Of a DNA stretch of 64,000 bases, positions 1 through 10,258 are shown piece after piece. Position 1 is the first letter of the stretch. Every line of letters starts with the position of its first letter. The notes under the pieces were generated by a model that did no database searches, was not told the DNA's origin, and was given only the letters and a program-made list of their open reading frames with translations. The translations under genes and the position numbers were made by a program. The DNA comes from Tubulanus polymorphus (taxonomy: Eukaryota; Nemertea; Palaeonemertea; Tubulaniformes; Tubulanidae), in NCBI RefSeq assembly GCF_964204645.1, contig NC_134027.1:17846485-17910484 (forward strand), in the 5' to 3' direction.

Positions 1-615
1 ATTTTTTAATGGTAAAATATTTAGTATACTAGAATTGCAAGTTTTATCTTTAGTTGCTTCAAATGTTTTTGTAGGATCAATTAAATTGCAATAAATATAA
101 AAGTGCGTTAAAGGCATTAAATTTGATATACCGTATGTGTTTCGGACAATAATTTTATCTGGAGGATTTCCTAACAGTTTAGCAAAAGGTTTTTTTACCA
201 CGTAAGCATGTTTTCTTGTCAATAAAACAGCACTAATATTTTCATCATCAAACTTTACTTTAATTTTATTAGAGCTCTCACTTTTTATGAATTTAATATT
301 AAATTTAGAATCACTACCTAATATAATCCGAGCTTTTCTATTAATTTCTTGCACTAATGTTTCTAAATTATATAATCCTGGTGTAAGCATAAGATGAATC
401 CATTCACGTTTAATTTTATCATAAATAAAAAAGGTTCTATGTTCATCAGTTTTATCTGATACATTATAAAAAGAATTACATGAACTTATATTTATTAATT
501 TTAAATCAACACAATTCTTAAATTCTCTATCTAATTGAACTAGTAAATTATGTGATTTATAATTTGTAAGTCTTCTTGAATCAACAAATATTTTGTATTC
601 TTTTAATTCTACCAT
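1..615 (-). CDS. Polinton penton-like (minor capsid) protein, partial
   Basis: An open frame of 205 codons starts at the ATG at 613-615 and runs off the left edge without a stop, so the C-terminus is missing. The protein starts MVELKEYKIFVDSR. It contains LTPGLYNLETLVQEINRK near residues 85-102, FAKLLGN near 157-163 and FYIYCNLIDP near 181-190. This layout of a short N-terminal strand, a 'PGxYxxxxLxxxIN' turn, an 'LLG' segment and a 'hCNLI' strand is known from penton or minor capsid proteins of animal Polintons and Polinton-like viruses. The gene is divergent from the zinc-finger gene at 684, with 68 bp of AT-rich DNA between the two starts. No break is visible. The role as vertex protein is inferred from this pattern and from the neighbouring Polinton polymerase. 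Another minor structural protein is possible. Confidence 0.6.
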   Translation of the reverse strand, partial: MVELKEYKIFVDSRRLTNYKSHNLLVQLDREFKNCVDLKLINISSCNSFYNVSDKTDEHRTFFIYDKIKREWIHLMLTPGLYNLETLVQEINRKARIILGSDSKFNIKFIKSESSNKIKVKFDDENISAVLLTRKHAYVVKKPFAKLLGNPPDKIIVRNTYGISNLMPLTHFYIYCNLIDPTKTFEATKDKTCNSSILNILPLKN

Positions 616-683
616 TATTTATAACATAAAAAAATTACCGCTCATCACTAAAAATTAATTTTAATAAAATTTTTCCTAAATAA

Positions 684-1868
684 ATGGATGAGAAGATACC
701 ATGCGAAATTTGTGGTGAACTTCTAAGAAAAAGTAATATGGCTCGACATACGAAAAAACATGATGAAAATTATAAACCCCCTAAACTAAACTGCTCAAAA
801 TGTAATAAATTATTCTCGAGAAATTATGTTAAAAAACATTCAGAGAAGTGTAAAATTAATGGTGCAACGGCTAATGTTGATAGTACCGAAAGTAACAGTA
901 ATTCTGTTGAAGTTGAACCTGAAGTTATTTGGACAAGACCTTTCTTATTCTATGATAAGGATAATATAAAAGATCATATCTGCGAGCCTTGTCGAATGAA
1001 ATTTAGTCCTGAAAATATAGAAGATTGGGAGAATCATCAATTTCGTAAAATACATATAGATAAAATTTCTAATAAATTTGAAGCAGAATTCAATGAAAGA
1101 AAAAATAAAATATTAGGAAAAATGAAATATGAGAAAACGTTACCAGATAATAAAGAAACAGTTGAAAAGTTAGAAAAACAATATAATGAATTAACAAGAA
1201 AAACATATTATTGTAAATATTGTAAATTGATTATTACAACAAGTAATTCAAATCTACATAATAGAACAATAAAACATAAAGAAAACGTAAGAAAATACCA
1301 AGAGCTTAATGAAGATCTATTACTAATAAATTATAAACAAAAATGCCCACAATGTAATTATGCGACCTTAAGACAAGAAGGTACTGTGTTATTTTGTAAT
1401 GAATGTGGATGGCGAAAGAATTTATGGGGTGATGAAAAAACTAGAGATTTTCTCATAGAACCAAAATTAAATTATCTAGATGAAATTTTTAAAATATTTT
1501 CTATAGAAGATCACACATCAGAATATATGCAATGGCTTGAAAAAATGAAAATGATAGAAAATAAAAATGGTGAAATAACTAAAAAAGATATTATAAAAAC
1601 AATTATTCCATCAACATTTAACACAAAACAAAAGAAAATGTATTTATATTTATTATTTAATGATTATTATGAAAAACCTAAATTAACAGAAGAAGATATG
1701 GAAAATATAAGAAAAACATTCAAACAAATATTAATGTATCATTTGGAAAATAGAATAACAGATTCAATTAATTATGGATTCTTTTTAAATAAGATTGTAA
1801 ATTATTTAAACATCGATATTATAATTCCATTTGACGAATTAACAAACAAAAAGAAACAAAGAGAGTGA
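684..1868 (+). CDS. Polinton zinc-finger protein with VLTF3-like C-terminal half
   Basis: Intact 394-codon ORF. N-terminal C2H2-like fingers are visible as PCEICGELL...H.KKH (residues 6-26) and NCSKCNKLF...H.EKC (36-56). A further C-x2-C...H region lies near 100-124, and YYCKYCKLII near 177 has a following H-x4-H. A zinc ribbon, KCPQCNYATL...VLFCNECGW, spans about 223-246. The region after it has the order of the NCLDV/poxvirus late transcription factor VLTF3: a 'YMQWLEKM' helix, a 'KKDI' helix, a 'YLYLLFNDYYEKPKLTEEDM' segment, a helix with 'FKQIL', then 'YGFFLNKIVNYLNID' and a C-terminal 'IPFD'. From this I infer a DNA-binding regulator of late virus-like genes. The zinc ribbon is seen directly; the VLTF3 relation is judged by eye. 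The gene is transcribed toward the polymerase gene (convergent) and away from the penton-like gene. Confidence 0.6.
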   Translation: MDEKIPCEICGELLRKSNMARHTKKHDENYKPPKLNCSKCNKLFSRNYVKKHSEKCKINGATANVDSTESNSNSVEVEPEVIWTRPFLFYDKDNIKDHICEPCRMKFSPENIEDWENHQFRKIHIDKISNKFEAEFNERKNKILGKMKYEKTLPDNKETVEKLEKQYNELTRKTYYCKYCKLIITTSNSNLHNRTIKHKENVRKYQELNEDLLLINYKQKCPQCNYATLRQEGTVLFCNECGWRKNLWGDEKTRDFLIEPKLNYLDEIFKIFSIEDHTSEYMQWLEKMKMIENKNGEITKKDIIKTIIPSTFNTKQKKMYLYLLFNDYYEKPKLTEEDMENIRKTFKQILMYHLENRITDSINYGFFLNKIVNYLNIDIIIPFDELTNKKKQRE

Positions 1869-1874
1869 GATGAA

Positions 1875-2012
1875 ATGTGGTACAAGATAGAACTTTATTT
1901 AAATGAGAAAAATGAAATGGAAGAACCTAAACAAATTATACAAGAACAATTAAATGAAAATGAAGAAGCCAATAGTGATTTCGAGTATGATGATATTGAT
2001 TTTCTGTTTTAA
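1875..2012 (+). CDS. Small acidic ORF, 45 codons, unknown function
   Basis: The ATG at 1875-1877 opens a frame ending in TAA at 2010-2012, seven bases after the stop of the upstream zinc-finger gene. The product starts MWYKIELYLNEK, continues through a Glu/Gln-rich helix and ends with the acidic-aromatic tail DFEYDDIDFLF. That tail resembles short acidic activation or peptide-binding motifs, but nothing assigns a function. The last four bases overlap the 3' end of the polymerase gene on the other strand. The tight spacing fits compact virus-like gene packing. It could be a chance ORF in AT-rich DNA. Confidence 0.35.
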   Translation: MWYKIELYLNEKNEMEEPKQIIQEQLNENEEANSDFEYDDIDFLF

Positions 2013-5000
2013 TGGCCATAAGGTAATGTTTTTATACCATCATCTAAAATATGCCTTTTATCATCAAATGGATTCAAACTAGTTTTTTCAACTTCATTAA
2101 TGTACATCTCGTGATCTTCTGATCTTAAACAATTCATTTTATGTTTCATTACAATTGAGTTATATAAACACTTTATATATTCTTGAAATTCTATATGTTT
2201 ATCAACCACATGTTTTGTTATTCCTTTTAACTTTTTAGCTTCATGATCTTTTGTTCTATAACTATACATTTTTTTCTTATCCCAACAAATTCAATCATTT
2301 CATCACCCCCTAATTCATCTTTAAATTTACCAGGAATCTTTTTATTATCATTGCTAAATAGTTCATGATCTTTGGGATAATTGCTAAAATCAAAATGATG
2401 TTTTAATGTTTTTAAGTCTTTTGTTATGTCATTTGTCTTGATTTTTAGTATGTACGCATCCGTATTGAAGCAAATTGATGGAAATCCGCAGTTAAAGGTA
2501 CCATCTTCAGTTGATAAATCATAAACATAATCTGTTGGATTATATATAATCCTAATTGAAGCCTAATGAATTACATAATATATTTAACCCTGATATAGCA
2601 ACTTTTCCTTTCTGTGCAAAGGATATCTTTTTATCCTTTGTAAATTTTTTAGCACCATCTGCTGCGTAGAATCCAATGAAGAACCATTTTCTTAAATTAT
2701 TTTTTGCATTTAATACATAATCTTTTCTTTAGTTGAAGTATTACTTTTCACTATTGCATGAATATAGAATTCATCATTATTTTTTATAGCAAAATCTTTA
2801 GGATTATTTACAAGTATTCTATAAACTGCTGATGATTTCATAACATCCATGATTCTAAATGTTTTATGTGAATAAACTTTTTCACAGAATTTCTTAATTC
2901 TTTCTAATAATTTCAAGTCTTGATTGCATAAATACCAACAATATTTATTACCCCAAACATAATTATACACACCTGCCGAACCATCACCCATGAAAAATCC
3001 TTTGATAAAATATTCTTTTTCTTCTAATGTTTCAGGTTCTATATTATAAATATTATCAATTATTTCATCAAATGACATATGATTCATTCTTTGGAAAAAT
3101 CTTTTATGTAATAATTCATCTCCAATTTTTATATCAGTTGGTTTTATTTCATTGCCATTTCGTTTAATTAAACTATGATCTTCTGTAACATCTACAAACC
3201 CTAATTTAGTTCTAACTCTATAGATTTTCTTATTTGTTTTATGTCTAATAATATTCTTTAATTTTTTCCATCCATTTCTTGTCCAAACATCCATTAATTC
3301 ATTTATTTGTATTAATTCTTTTTCACCACATGAAATATAACATTCATTTTGTTTTGGAATTATTTCTGAAATTCTTCTTATCAATATTTTATCATTACAT
3401 TTTAATAATATTGGGGTGTCAGCTGTTACAGAATCAAAATATAATATTTCAATATGCTTTTCCCCAAAAAGTGGTTGTAAAACATTATAATAAAAATCAT
3501 ACATTAATAATTTTGATACTTCTAAAACAGTTGAACCAATGAATATAGGTTTATTAAATTTCATTGACGTTCTTTTTAATTTAACTGCTTTTAAATAATC
3601 TTCAAATCTTTTATTTCCTAAATGTCTAGGACTTGATTGTAAATGTCTTAATCGTTCAGAATTATTTACTAATTCAATATCATTTCTATTTCTAATATTT
3701 TCACATGTTTTACCATAAAAACTATTATTCATTAATTTGAAGAAATCTTTTTCAAAATCTGTTTTTGATATGGTTCTTTGTTGAGTATTGAAATCTATAT
3801 ATTTTTCTAACCACTTCGATTGATTAAATTCAATATATCTATGTACTTTCTTTAATTTCATTCCTTGTTTTAGATAAAATTTTAACATTCTATAATGAAC
3901 AATATAATTGTATTTATTATTTTGAGTAAGTATTAATTTTTCTGTAAAAACATGATCTTTCGGTTTTATTTTCTTCTGGTATTCACTTAAATAACTATCA
4001 TCTACAGTTAAATGTTCTGGGCAATAAGGTAAGTTTCTTGTTTTAAACTTTATATTTTCAGGATATTCTAAATCAACTACAAAGAAATTGGTGCTTCATC
4101 TTTTAAACTCGCAATTGCGCTTTCCCAATCAGTTTTATCACCATTTTTAACTTCTGTTAATATAAAATTTTTATATGGTTGAGGTTGCATCATTGCCCAA
4201 CCATATAAATTATTGGCGTCAATATAAAATAATTTATATTCATCATTTGCTTTAAAATACCTATCTCCCATAACACCACTAATTCCACCTCTAATTGATT
4301 TTTCAAATAATAAAACCATGTCTGGTTCTTTTAATAAATCTAATTCTACATTTGTGTATTTTCAACCACATCGCCAGGTTAAACCAGGACTAGAGTAGCA
4401 ATAACAAGGATCAACATTAAAATGATTCAAATTAACTTCTCTAAATTTTTCAAATATGTCAGCCAATATCATAACATCTGATTTAAAATATAAATCAACT
4501 AATTCACCATGATTTTTCATCTTAAAATGGTTCCAAATATTAAATGTTCTATTAAACACTTCATCTTTCACATACTCCTCTTTTAATTGATCAAAAAATT
4601 GATCTTTTAATAATTCTGTTACATTAAAATCATTGTGTGTTTTATAAAATGAATAAGGAATTGCACCTTTATATCTCAATAATTTAAAATCTTGTTCATT
4701 TGGATAATAATATCGAATTATAACAAAATCATTATCGACTAAACTTTTTGATAAATTATCTAATGAACTTGCTAGAAATCTATAAGAATCTAAAAATCTA
4801 ATGCAACCAAATTGAAATGAAATATAATTTTCAGATGTTTTAGCTAATAGTTTAAAATCATATTTTCTTACATTTACACCATTCATAGCATAATATTCTT
4901 CTATTTCTTGATTAATTGCGCCCAATTTTCCAGATAATTGTTTTATAAATAGATGGGTATCATAGCCTGATAAATTATGAAATAATATTGGAACGAAATT

Positions 5001-6140
5001 TACTTTTTTAGCTTGTAAATTACAATATTCATGAGCAGCTCCACGATATTTTGAATTTAAATGATCATGATCTCTAACTTTTTTATCAAATGAATAAAAA
5101 CGTTTTTCACAATAACAACAATGAGTTGCATAATTAAAATCAATTTCATTTTCTTTTGTCATAACTATTCTTTTATTTTTGTTTAATAATTTTGCAAAAT
5201 CACTTTCTAATTCAATTATTTTGTTACAAAAATTATTAACTACATCTTCACCTCTAAAAGAAATATATTGACTTTCATATAATTGGGGATAATTTGATTT
5301 TATGTAAATTCCATAAGCAACAGCTCTTTGATGAACTTTTTAAATTGTATTTATAATTGGTGGGTCTTGAATTATATCTTCATTTAATTCATTTCCTTTA
5401 TCCATTGATTTTAATAATTGCTTTTTGTTATATATTTCTTTTCTATCTTGATCAGTTAATTCTTTATTCAACGATTCAAAATCCCCATAAATTACAAATA
5501 GAAAAATATTCTTAAATTTATGATTAGTAAATTTCAATTTATAATCTTTTTCTGTTGGCATTATTAATTTACAAAAATCTTTATTATCACATAATTCTTT
5601 ATGTTTTAATAATGTATTCTCAGTCATAAATTTAGATAAACATTTTCTACATAGATAAATTTTATGATGATGATCACTTTCTGTTCTAAAGAATAAATCA
5701 ATTTGTTTTAACCACATATAATGTTCATTTTCATCTTTTTTGTAATATAACAAATCTATAGCATTTTCATCATCATAATATTCTGTTAAATATAAAGCTT
5801 CCAATGTATAATCTTTAATATTTTCACCTTTTGTATTTGGTAATTGCATTAATTCGAATACATTTATTTTTAAATTATTAACTTTTTCTATTTTAGGAAT
5901 CATTTTTATAGTTACTGGATATTGATCAATATTATATAATGTTTCATATTTCCGGTAATCTGTTATTCTACAAACATTTTCCTGTGTTGGATGTAAGCAA
6001 CTAATAATTGACCATAGAAAACATTTATTATCTTCATTTTGAATATTTATTACTGCTTTTGTTGTAAATGGTAATTTAATATAAGATGATGCTTTAATAT
6101 CCTCCTTTTCTGTTGTAAAGTTTGAATCATTTTTAAACAT
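2009..6140 (-). pseudogene. polB: Polinton protein-primed family B DNA polymerase, intein-containing, broken
   Basis: This is the replicative polymerase of a Polinton/Maverick. In gene order from 6140 there is an N-terminal region with 'CFLWSI' and a 'CRKCLSKF...H.ELC' finger. Exo I is GDFES (D codon 5481-5483), Exo II is HNLSGYD (D at 4959-4961) and Exo III is YFKSD (D at 4476-4478). Motif A is YIDANNLYGW (D at 4218-4220) and motif B is NNSFYGK (about 3712-3740). Motif C is split by the intein: YFD ends at 3433 and TD resumes at 2463. The C-terminal 'KKMYS' and 'SLNPFDDKRHIL' segments follow. Breaks are an in-frame TAA at 5340-5342, an in-frame TGA at 4362-4364, a frameshift near 4085, two shifts inside the intein and a frameshift at a 7-base T run at 2269-2275. 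All exonuclease and polymerase catalytic residues remain. Without the intein the coding length plus the upstream ORF is about 1,330 codons, in the range of animal Polinton polymerases. Confidence 0.9.
2464..3432 (-). other. LAGLIDADG intein inserted in PolB motif C
   Basis: The polymerase motif C reads YFD up to 3433 and continues TD... from 2463. The 969 bases between them (323 codons) look like an intein. Block A is SVTADTPILL, with Ser1 at 3430-3432. Block B is VDVTEDHSLI, with the TxxH Thr at 3184-3186 and His at 3175-3177. A first LAGLIDADG-like motif, GFFMGDGSAG, lies at about 2973-3005 and a second, GFYAADGA, at about 2651-2680. The C-terminal block has VYDLSTEDG and ends ICFN, with the terminal Asn at 2464-2466 followed by a Thr. 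The insertion point corresponds to the pol-c site used by archaeal and giant-virus PolB inteins. Two odd features stand out. The penultimate residue is Phe instead of the usual His. Two compensating frameshifts (near 2712 and near 2550) affect the endonuclease half, so the extein frames still match. Confidence 0.85.
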
Positions 6141-6164
6141 TTTATTACTTTTTGATGTTTTATT

Positions 6165-6971
6165 TCATTTTGTATTATAAACGTTTAAATCTAAATATAT
6201 AATTTCATTCAATGTTAAGCCAGAACCCTCAAAATATCTTTCTTCAATATGACGTTTAAATTCATTAAATATTTTTTCTAAATTCTCTTTTATTTGTGTA
6301 TTTGAAATTATTTCTTCAGAGAGTGTTTGAATATTATAATCCATTTTATCTTCTGACTTTAAAAAACTTACTTTCCCAGAGATACTAATTTTTGGATATT
6401 CAACATCTGTTATCAAATCTAGTATTTTTTCTATTATTTCATGAAATTTACTATAATCTTCTATTGTTGTTCCTTTAAAAAATCTAAATATAATAGCTGC
6501 AGGACCAATTTTACTATGTAATGTTTCTAAAATTTCAATTGTATCTTTTATTTCTAGTGAATCAATATAATTTCTAACATTTTCCATGTAAGGTTTATTT
6601 GAAATGGATTTAGTTTTTGAAGTTGGTTTTTTTACTTGTTGAGGTTTATCATCAAAATAATCTTTTCCTAAAACATTATTGCTCAAATTTTGATGGTGTT
6701 TTTCTGTTTCGAGATGTCTATTATAATTCCTTTTTGTTATAAATTCATCACAAACTTCACATTTTATTTCATCCGCATTCATATTTTCTAATCTTTCTTT
6801 TCTTTCATTGGAATTTTCTGGAATTTCAAAATCTATAACATTTTTTATATGATTTGAAGATCTTTCATGGCGCGATTTTTGAGATTTATCGATGTATTTT
6901 TTACAATATGGACAATAATATTGATTTTTATTAACATTATTATTTTCTGGCTGGTGTTCATTCTCCCCCAT
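6165..6971 (-). CDS. N-terminal part of the Polinton polymerase ORF (C2H2 zinc-finger region)
   Basis: A 268-codon frame whose stop is TGA at 6165-6167. It lies exactly in frame with, and 24 bases before, the polymerase frame that starts at 6140. Two C2H2 fingers are visible: YYCPYCKKYI...RHERSSNH (residues about 18-41) and IKCEVCDEFI...RHLETEKHH (about 69-93). The C-terminal half contains FRFFKGTTIED, a beta-rich 'ISISGKVSFL' stretch and FEGSGLTLNEIIYLDLNVY. A Gly-Ser-Gly turn followed by a 'hxxhxhLxhxxY' strand is what precedes the polymerase proper in animal Polinton polymerase ORFs. I therefore infer that this was the start of one long polymerase gene, cut by a single in-frame TGA. A separate zinc-finger protein overlapping the promoter end of polB is the alternative. 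Confidence 0.65.
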   Translation of the reverse strand: MGENEHQPENNNVNKNQYYCPYCKKYIDKSQKSRHERSSNHIKNVIDFEIPENSNERKERLENMNADEIKCEVCDEFITKRNYNRHLETEKHHQNLSNNVLGKDYFDDKPQQVKKPTSKTKSISNKPYMENVRNYIDSLEIKDTIEILETLHSKIGPAAIIFRFFKGTTIEDYSKFHEIIEKILDLITDVEYPKISISGKVSFLKSEDKMDYNIQTLSEEIISNTQIKENLEKIFNEFKRHIEERYFEGSGLTLNEIIYLDLNVYNTK

Positions 6972-7045
6972 TTATTAGGAAAACAAATTACTTGTGGTGA
7001 TGAGTGGTCGACCTTCGACCTCTGATCTGAAAGCCCACTTTCCCT
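6972..7045. other. Junction between Polinton polymerase end and repeat array
   Basis: This short stretch separates the polymerase start codon from the first minisatellite unit. Base composition changes here from very AT-rich Polinton DNA to mixed composition. It contains GTGGTCGACCTTCGACC, which has two partial palindromes around TCGA. I could not identify a Polinton terminal inverted repeat or a 6-bp target duplication, so the true element end is unresolved. Confidence 0.4.
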
Positions 7046-7170
7046 ATTACTAATATTGAATTGACGCGGGTGACAAAACCAAAATATTGAATTGTCGCGG
7101 ACGACAAAACCAAACTAATGAATTGTCGCAAACGATAAAACCAAAATAATGAATGCGACAAAATCAAAAT
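7046..7170. repeat. 31-bp minisatellite, block 1 (about 4 degenerate units)
   Basis: First units of the family that fills much of the next 29 kb. The unit has a GC-rich 16-base core, TTGTCGCGGGCGACAA, and a 15-base AT-rich linker close to AACCAAAATAATGA. The linker varies to ...AATATTGA or ...AACTAATGA. Units here carry substitutions (for example gacgcgggtgac) as expected at an array edge. Confidence 0.9.
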
Positions 7171-7180
7171 CATTGTTTTC

Positions 7181-8540
7181 TCGCGTTATTTTAGTTTTGT
7201 CGTTTTGTCGTAATGTCGCCCTCATTTGCATATTCGTGTTTTTTTATCTTATCAGCCACCATACTAAAGCCTTAAGGTCGCGTAAAACTCGATAAACACT
7301 TCAAGCGACACAGCGAACGATCTCCTTTCCCCCACAGTGAACGCTTACTCCGAATGTCAAGTGTGAGTCCAGCATACGGATAGGAGTGTGTTATATACTT
7401 GTATTTAGTAAATACCTTGTGGATTTGACAATGATCGGTATGTACTGTAGGAAATATAGAGTATTGATGGTATTGATATAGAGGTTGAAGCCCGCGGCCG
7501 AATAAAGTAATATATTCTTTTATTCTGATACCTCGTCGACCTAACAGCTTTTCTCCGCTATATCTCTTCGGCGTGTTTAGTTTAGGCCTACGACTCCCCG
7601 GAACACTTATGATTTATCTTAGTGAATACACGGTTAATTTGGTAAAGAAAAATAGGTATTGCTAAACTAACTGCTAGACGCCCGCAGCCAAATCACTGGT
7701 AGTAATAAATTAATTTGTACTCGATTTGATTCTCATGATGAGGAGAAACTCGCAGCTGATCCCCGGAACGACGATGTAGTGACACACGTCGATTTGTCGA
7801 TGTTTACGGCTCGACAGTGCATTTAAAATCTAAAGTAGTAAATTTCCTTTGTATCGGTAATATGATTTGATGAGGAAATTGGGCTATTGTTAAAATTAGT
7901 TTTTAAAAACCGCGACAGAATGTGCAATCTTTGGGTAATAAATTTGTTAATTTATGCTTGAATTGATAATCGACGTGACAAGAAACGTGCGGTAGATTTC
8001 AGAAAGACGACTGAGAAAAACATGTCCGCTCTTTGAATGGGGCTCAATTTTAGATGTTTACGGCCCGACAGTGCTTTTGTAACGTTGATTCTTCAAAATT
8101 CGCACGGAGTATTTGTAAATTGAAGTGAGCTGAATGATATCAGACGGATTGTATCGGCAACAGCGATAATGTAAAAAAGCCTATGTACTTTTGAAAAAAA
8201 AAGTGTGGAAAAAAATAATAATAAGAAATATAGCTGCAAAGCAGCGATTACGGGTTTTCTGCACAGTCTTAGAATCCTGTTCAACGGTGGATTTCGACGA
8301 AGCATTTGATAAGGCACAACATCAGCCATTACTAAACAGGCTATTAGGAAACAGTATCAATGATAGGTCGCCCAAATGGCTCAGCAGTTATCTCTGAACG
8401 AAAACTTGTAGCCGAAATCAACGGAACGCCTCATCTTGGAATAAGTCGGTAAAACTAGTGGAGTCACGCAAGGTCTATCCTAAGTTGTCTTCTGTTTAAT
8501 GTCCTGACAAATAACATACACAGTAATCCAACATACAAAC
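7181..8540 (+). repeat. Head module, copy 1
   Basis: A non-satellite module of about 1.1 kb plus a fossil RT fragment at its end. It starts at the satellite junction with a GTCG-rich lead (TTTTGTCGTTTTGTCGTAATG) and runs through blocks shared by all copies: ACTCGATAAACACTTCAAGC, TGACAATGATCGGTATGTAC, AACAGCTTTTCTCCGCTAT and GAGGAGAAACTCGCAGCTG. No long ORF is conserved. This copy lacks the hairpin minisatellite seen in other copies and lacks the TAGGCCTA-rich insertion found near the start of copies 2-5. Confidence 0.85.
8272..8530 (+). pseudogene. Fossil non-LTR reverse transcriptase fragment, copy 1
   Basis: Translated on the plus strand, the fragment holds RT motif A as VDFDEAFDKAQHQPLLNRL followed by WLSSYL. 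In another frame motif B is GVTQG. These match palm-domain motifs of LINE-type RTs. Stops and frameshifts separate the two parts, and the fragment covers only about 85 codons. No target-primed end or poly-A tail is visible. This copy has a small deletion just after the GVTQG codons. Confidence 0.7.
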
Positions 8541-8592
8541 CAAAATATTGAATTGTCGCGGGCGACAAAACCAAACTAATGAATTGTCGCGA
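8541..8592. repeat. 31-bp minisatellite, block 2 (about 1.5 units)
   Basis: Very short satellite tract joining the RT fragment to the foldback region. It shows that satellite can sit directly at the RT-fragment edge, as it does at 11944 and 20104. Confidence 0.85.
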
Positions 8593-9193
8593 CAACTCGA
8601 GGCCCTTTATCGCTTCCGTACTATATCAGATTAATCGACTTCAAAATAGGCGAAAGCATAAGTCTTTATTACGTTATTAATTGGCCTAATTATTCAAAAG
8701 CTAAGGAAGCGATAAGGGTCCTCGAGATGTCGCGTTCCAACTCGACAAGTCGCCATATTTATGTCGACATACCGCGATATATCGCGTCAAGTCGACATGA
8801 ATATGTTGATATACTGTGACGTTTTGACGACATATTTCGTTTTCTCGACCATTTTTCTCGCGACAAGTCGACATATTCATGATGACTTGAAACTCAGTCG
8901 TCATATTACTAGCGTACTCATCTTACATTAAGACATGTCTTCAAATGACGGCTTGTCCCGTGGAAAATGAGCAAAAAAGCGAAATTTGTCGTGAAAACGT
9001 CACGATATGTAGACATATTCGTGTGGACTTGACGCGATATATCGACATAAATATGGCGACTTGTCGAGTTTGTACGCGACAACTCGAGGCCCTTTATCGC
9101 TTCCGTACTATATCAGATTAATCGACTTCAAAATAAGGGAAAGCATAAGTCTTTATTACGTTACTAATTGGCCTAATTATTCAAAAGCTAATA
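8593..9193. mobile_element. Foldback element copy 1 with flanks
   Basis: Complete foldback copy at about 8703-9106. It starts GGAAGCGATAAGGGTCCTCG and ends with the inverse, CTCGAGGCCCTTTATCGCTTCC. Long arms (about 8705-8895 and 8945-9105) contain internal palindromes such as GCGATATATCGC and the GTCGACAT/ATGTCGAC pair. Both sides carry the same direct sequence, ATCAGATTAATCGAC...TTGGCCTAATTATTC, so the element appears inserted in, or duplicated with, that host repeat. No transposase is encoded. The superfamily is unknown; the structure is that of a foldback or long-TIR MITE. Confidence 0.65.
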
Positions 9194-10258
9194 AAGTGGG
9201 CGACAAAACCAAAAAAATAATTGTCGCGGGCGATAAAACCAAAATAATCAATTGTCGCTGGCGATAAAACCAAAATATTGAATTGTCGCGGGCGACAAAA
9301 CCAAAAAATGAATTGTCGCGGGCGATAAAACCAAAATCTTGAATTGTCGCGGGCGACATAACCAAAATATTGAATTGTCGCGGGCGACAAAACCAAACTA
9401 ATGAATTGTCGCGGGCGATAAAACCAAAATATTGAATTGTCGCGTGGGACAAAACCAAAATATTGAATAGTCGCGAGCGACAAAACCAAACTAATGAATT
9501 GTCGCGGGCGATAAAACCAAAATAATGAATTGTCGCTGGCGATAAAACCAAAATATTGAATTGTCGCAGGTGATAAAACCAAAATATTGAAGTGTCGCAG
9601 GCGATAAAACCGCGACAAAAAAAAATTGTCGCGGGCGATAAAACCAAAATAATGAATTGTCGCGTGCGACAAAACCAAAATAATGAATTGTCGTGGGCGA
9701 TAAAACCAAAATGATGAATTGTCGCGGGCGACAAAACCAAAATAATGAATTGTCGCTGGCGATAAAACCAAAATATTGAATTGTCTCAGGCGATAAAACC
9801 AAAATATTGAATTGTCGTGTGGTACAAAACCAAAATATTGAATTGTCGCGGGCGACAAAACCAAACTAATGAATTGTCGCGGGTGATAAAACCAAAATAA
9901 TGAATTGTCGTGAGCGATAAAACCAAAATATTGAATTGTCGCAGGCCATAAAACCGCGAAAAAAAAAATAAATTGTCGCGGGCGATAAAACCAAAATAAT
10001 GAATTTTTGCGTGCGACAACACCAAAATAATGAATTGTCGCGGGCGATAAAACCAAAATAATGAATTGTCGCGGGCGATAAAACCAAAATATTGAATTGT
10101 CGTGGGCGACAAAACCAAAATTTTGATTTGTCGCGGGTGACTAAAACCAAATTAATGAATTGTCGCGGGCGATAAAACCGAAATAATGAATTGTCGCGGG
10201 CGATAAAACCAAAATAATGAATTGTCGCGGGCGATAAAACCAAAATTATTGTTTTGTC
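9194..10258. repeat. 31-bp minisatellite, block 3
   Basis: About 34 units. Some units are cut short around a 'GCGACAAAAAAAAATTGTCGC' junction (near 9610 and 9955), where one linker is replaced by an A run. These junctions recur in later blocks, which indicates that multi-unit segments and not single units have been copied. Confidence 0.95.

Noticed and set aside
3279-3542. 87-codon plus ORF opposite the polymerase/intein
   Set aside because: It is the antisense shadow of the intein and polymerase frame.
6972-7045. Polinton terminal inverted repeat at this junction
   Set aside because: I could not match it to any inverse sequence near 38380 or elsewhere in the window, and no 6-bp target duplication is visible.
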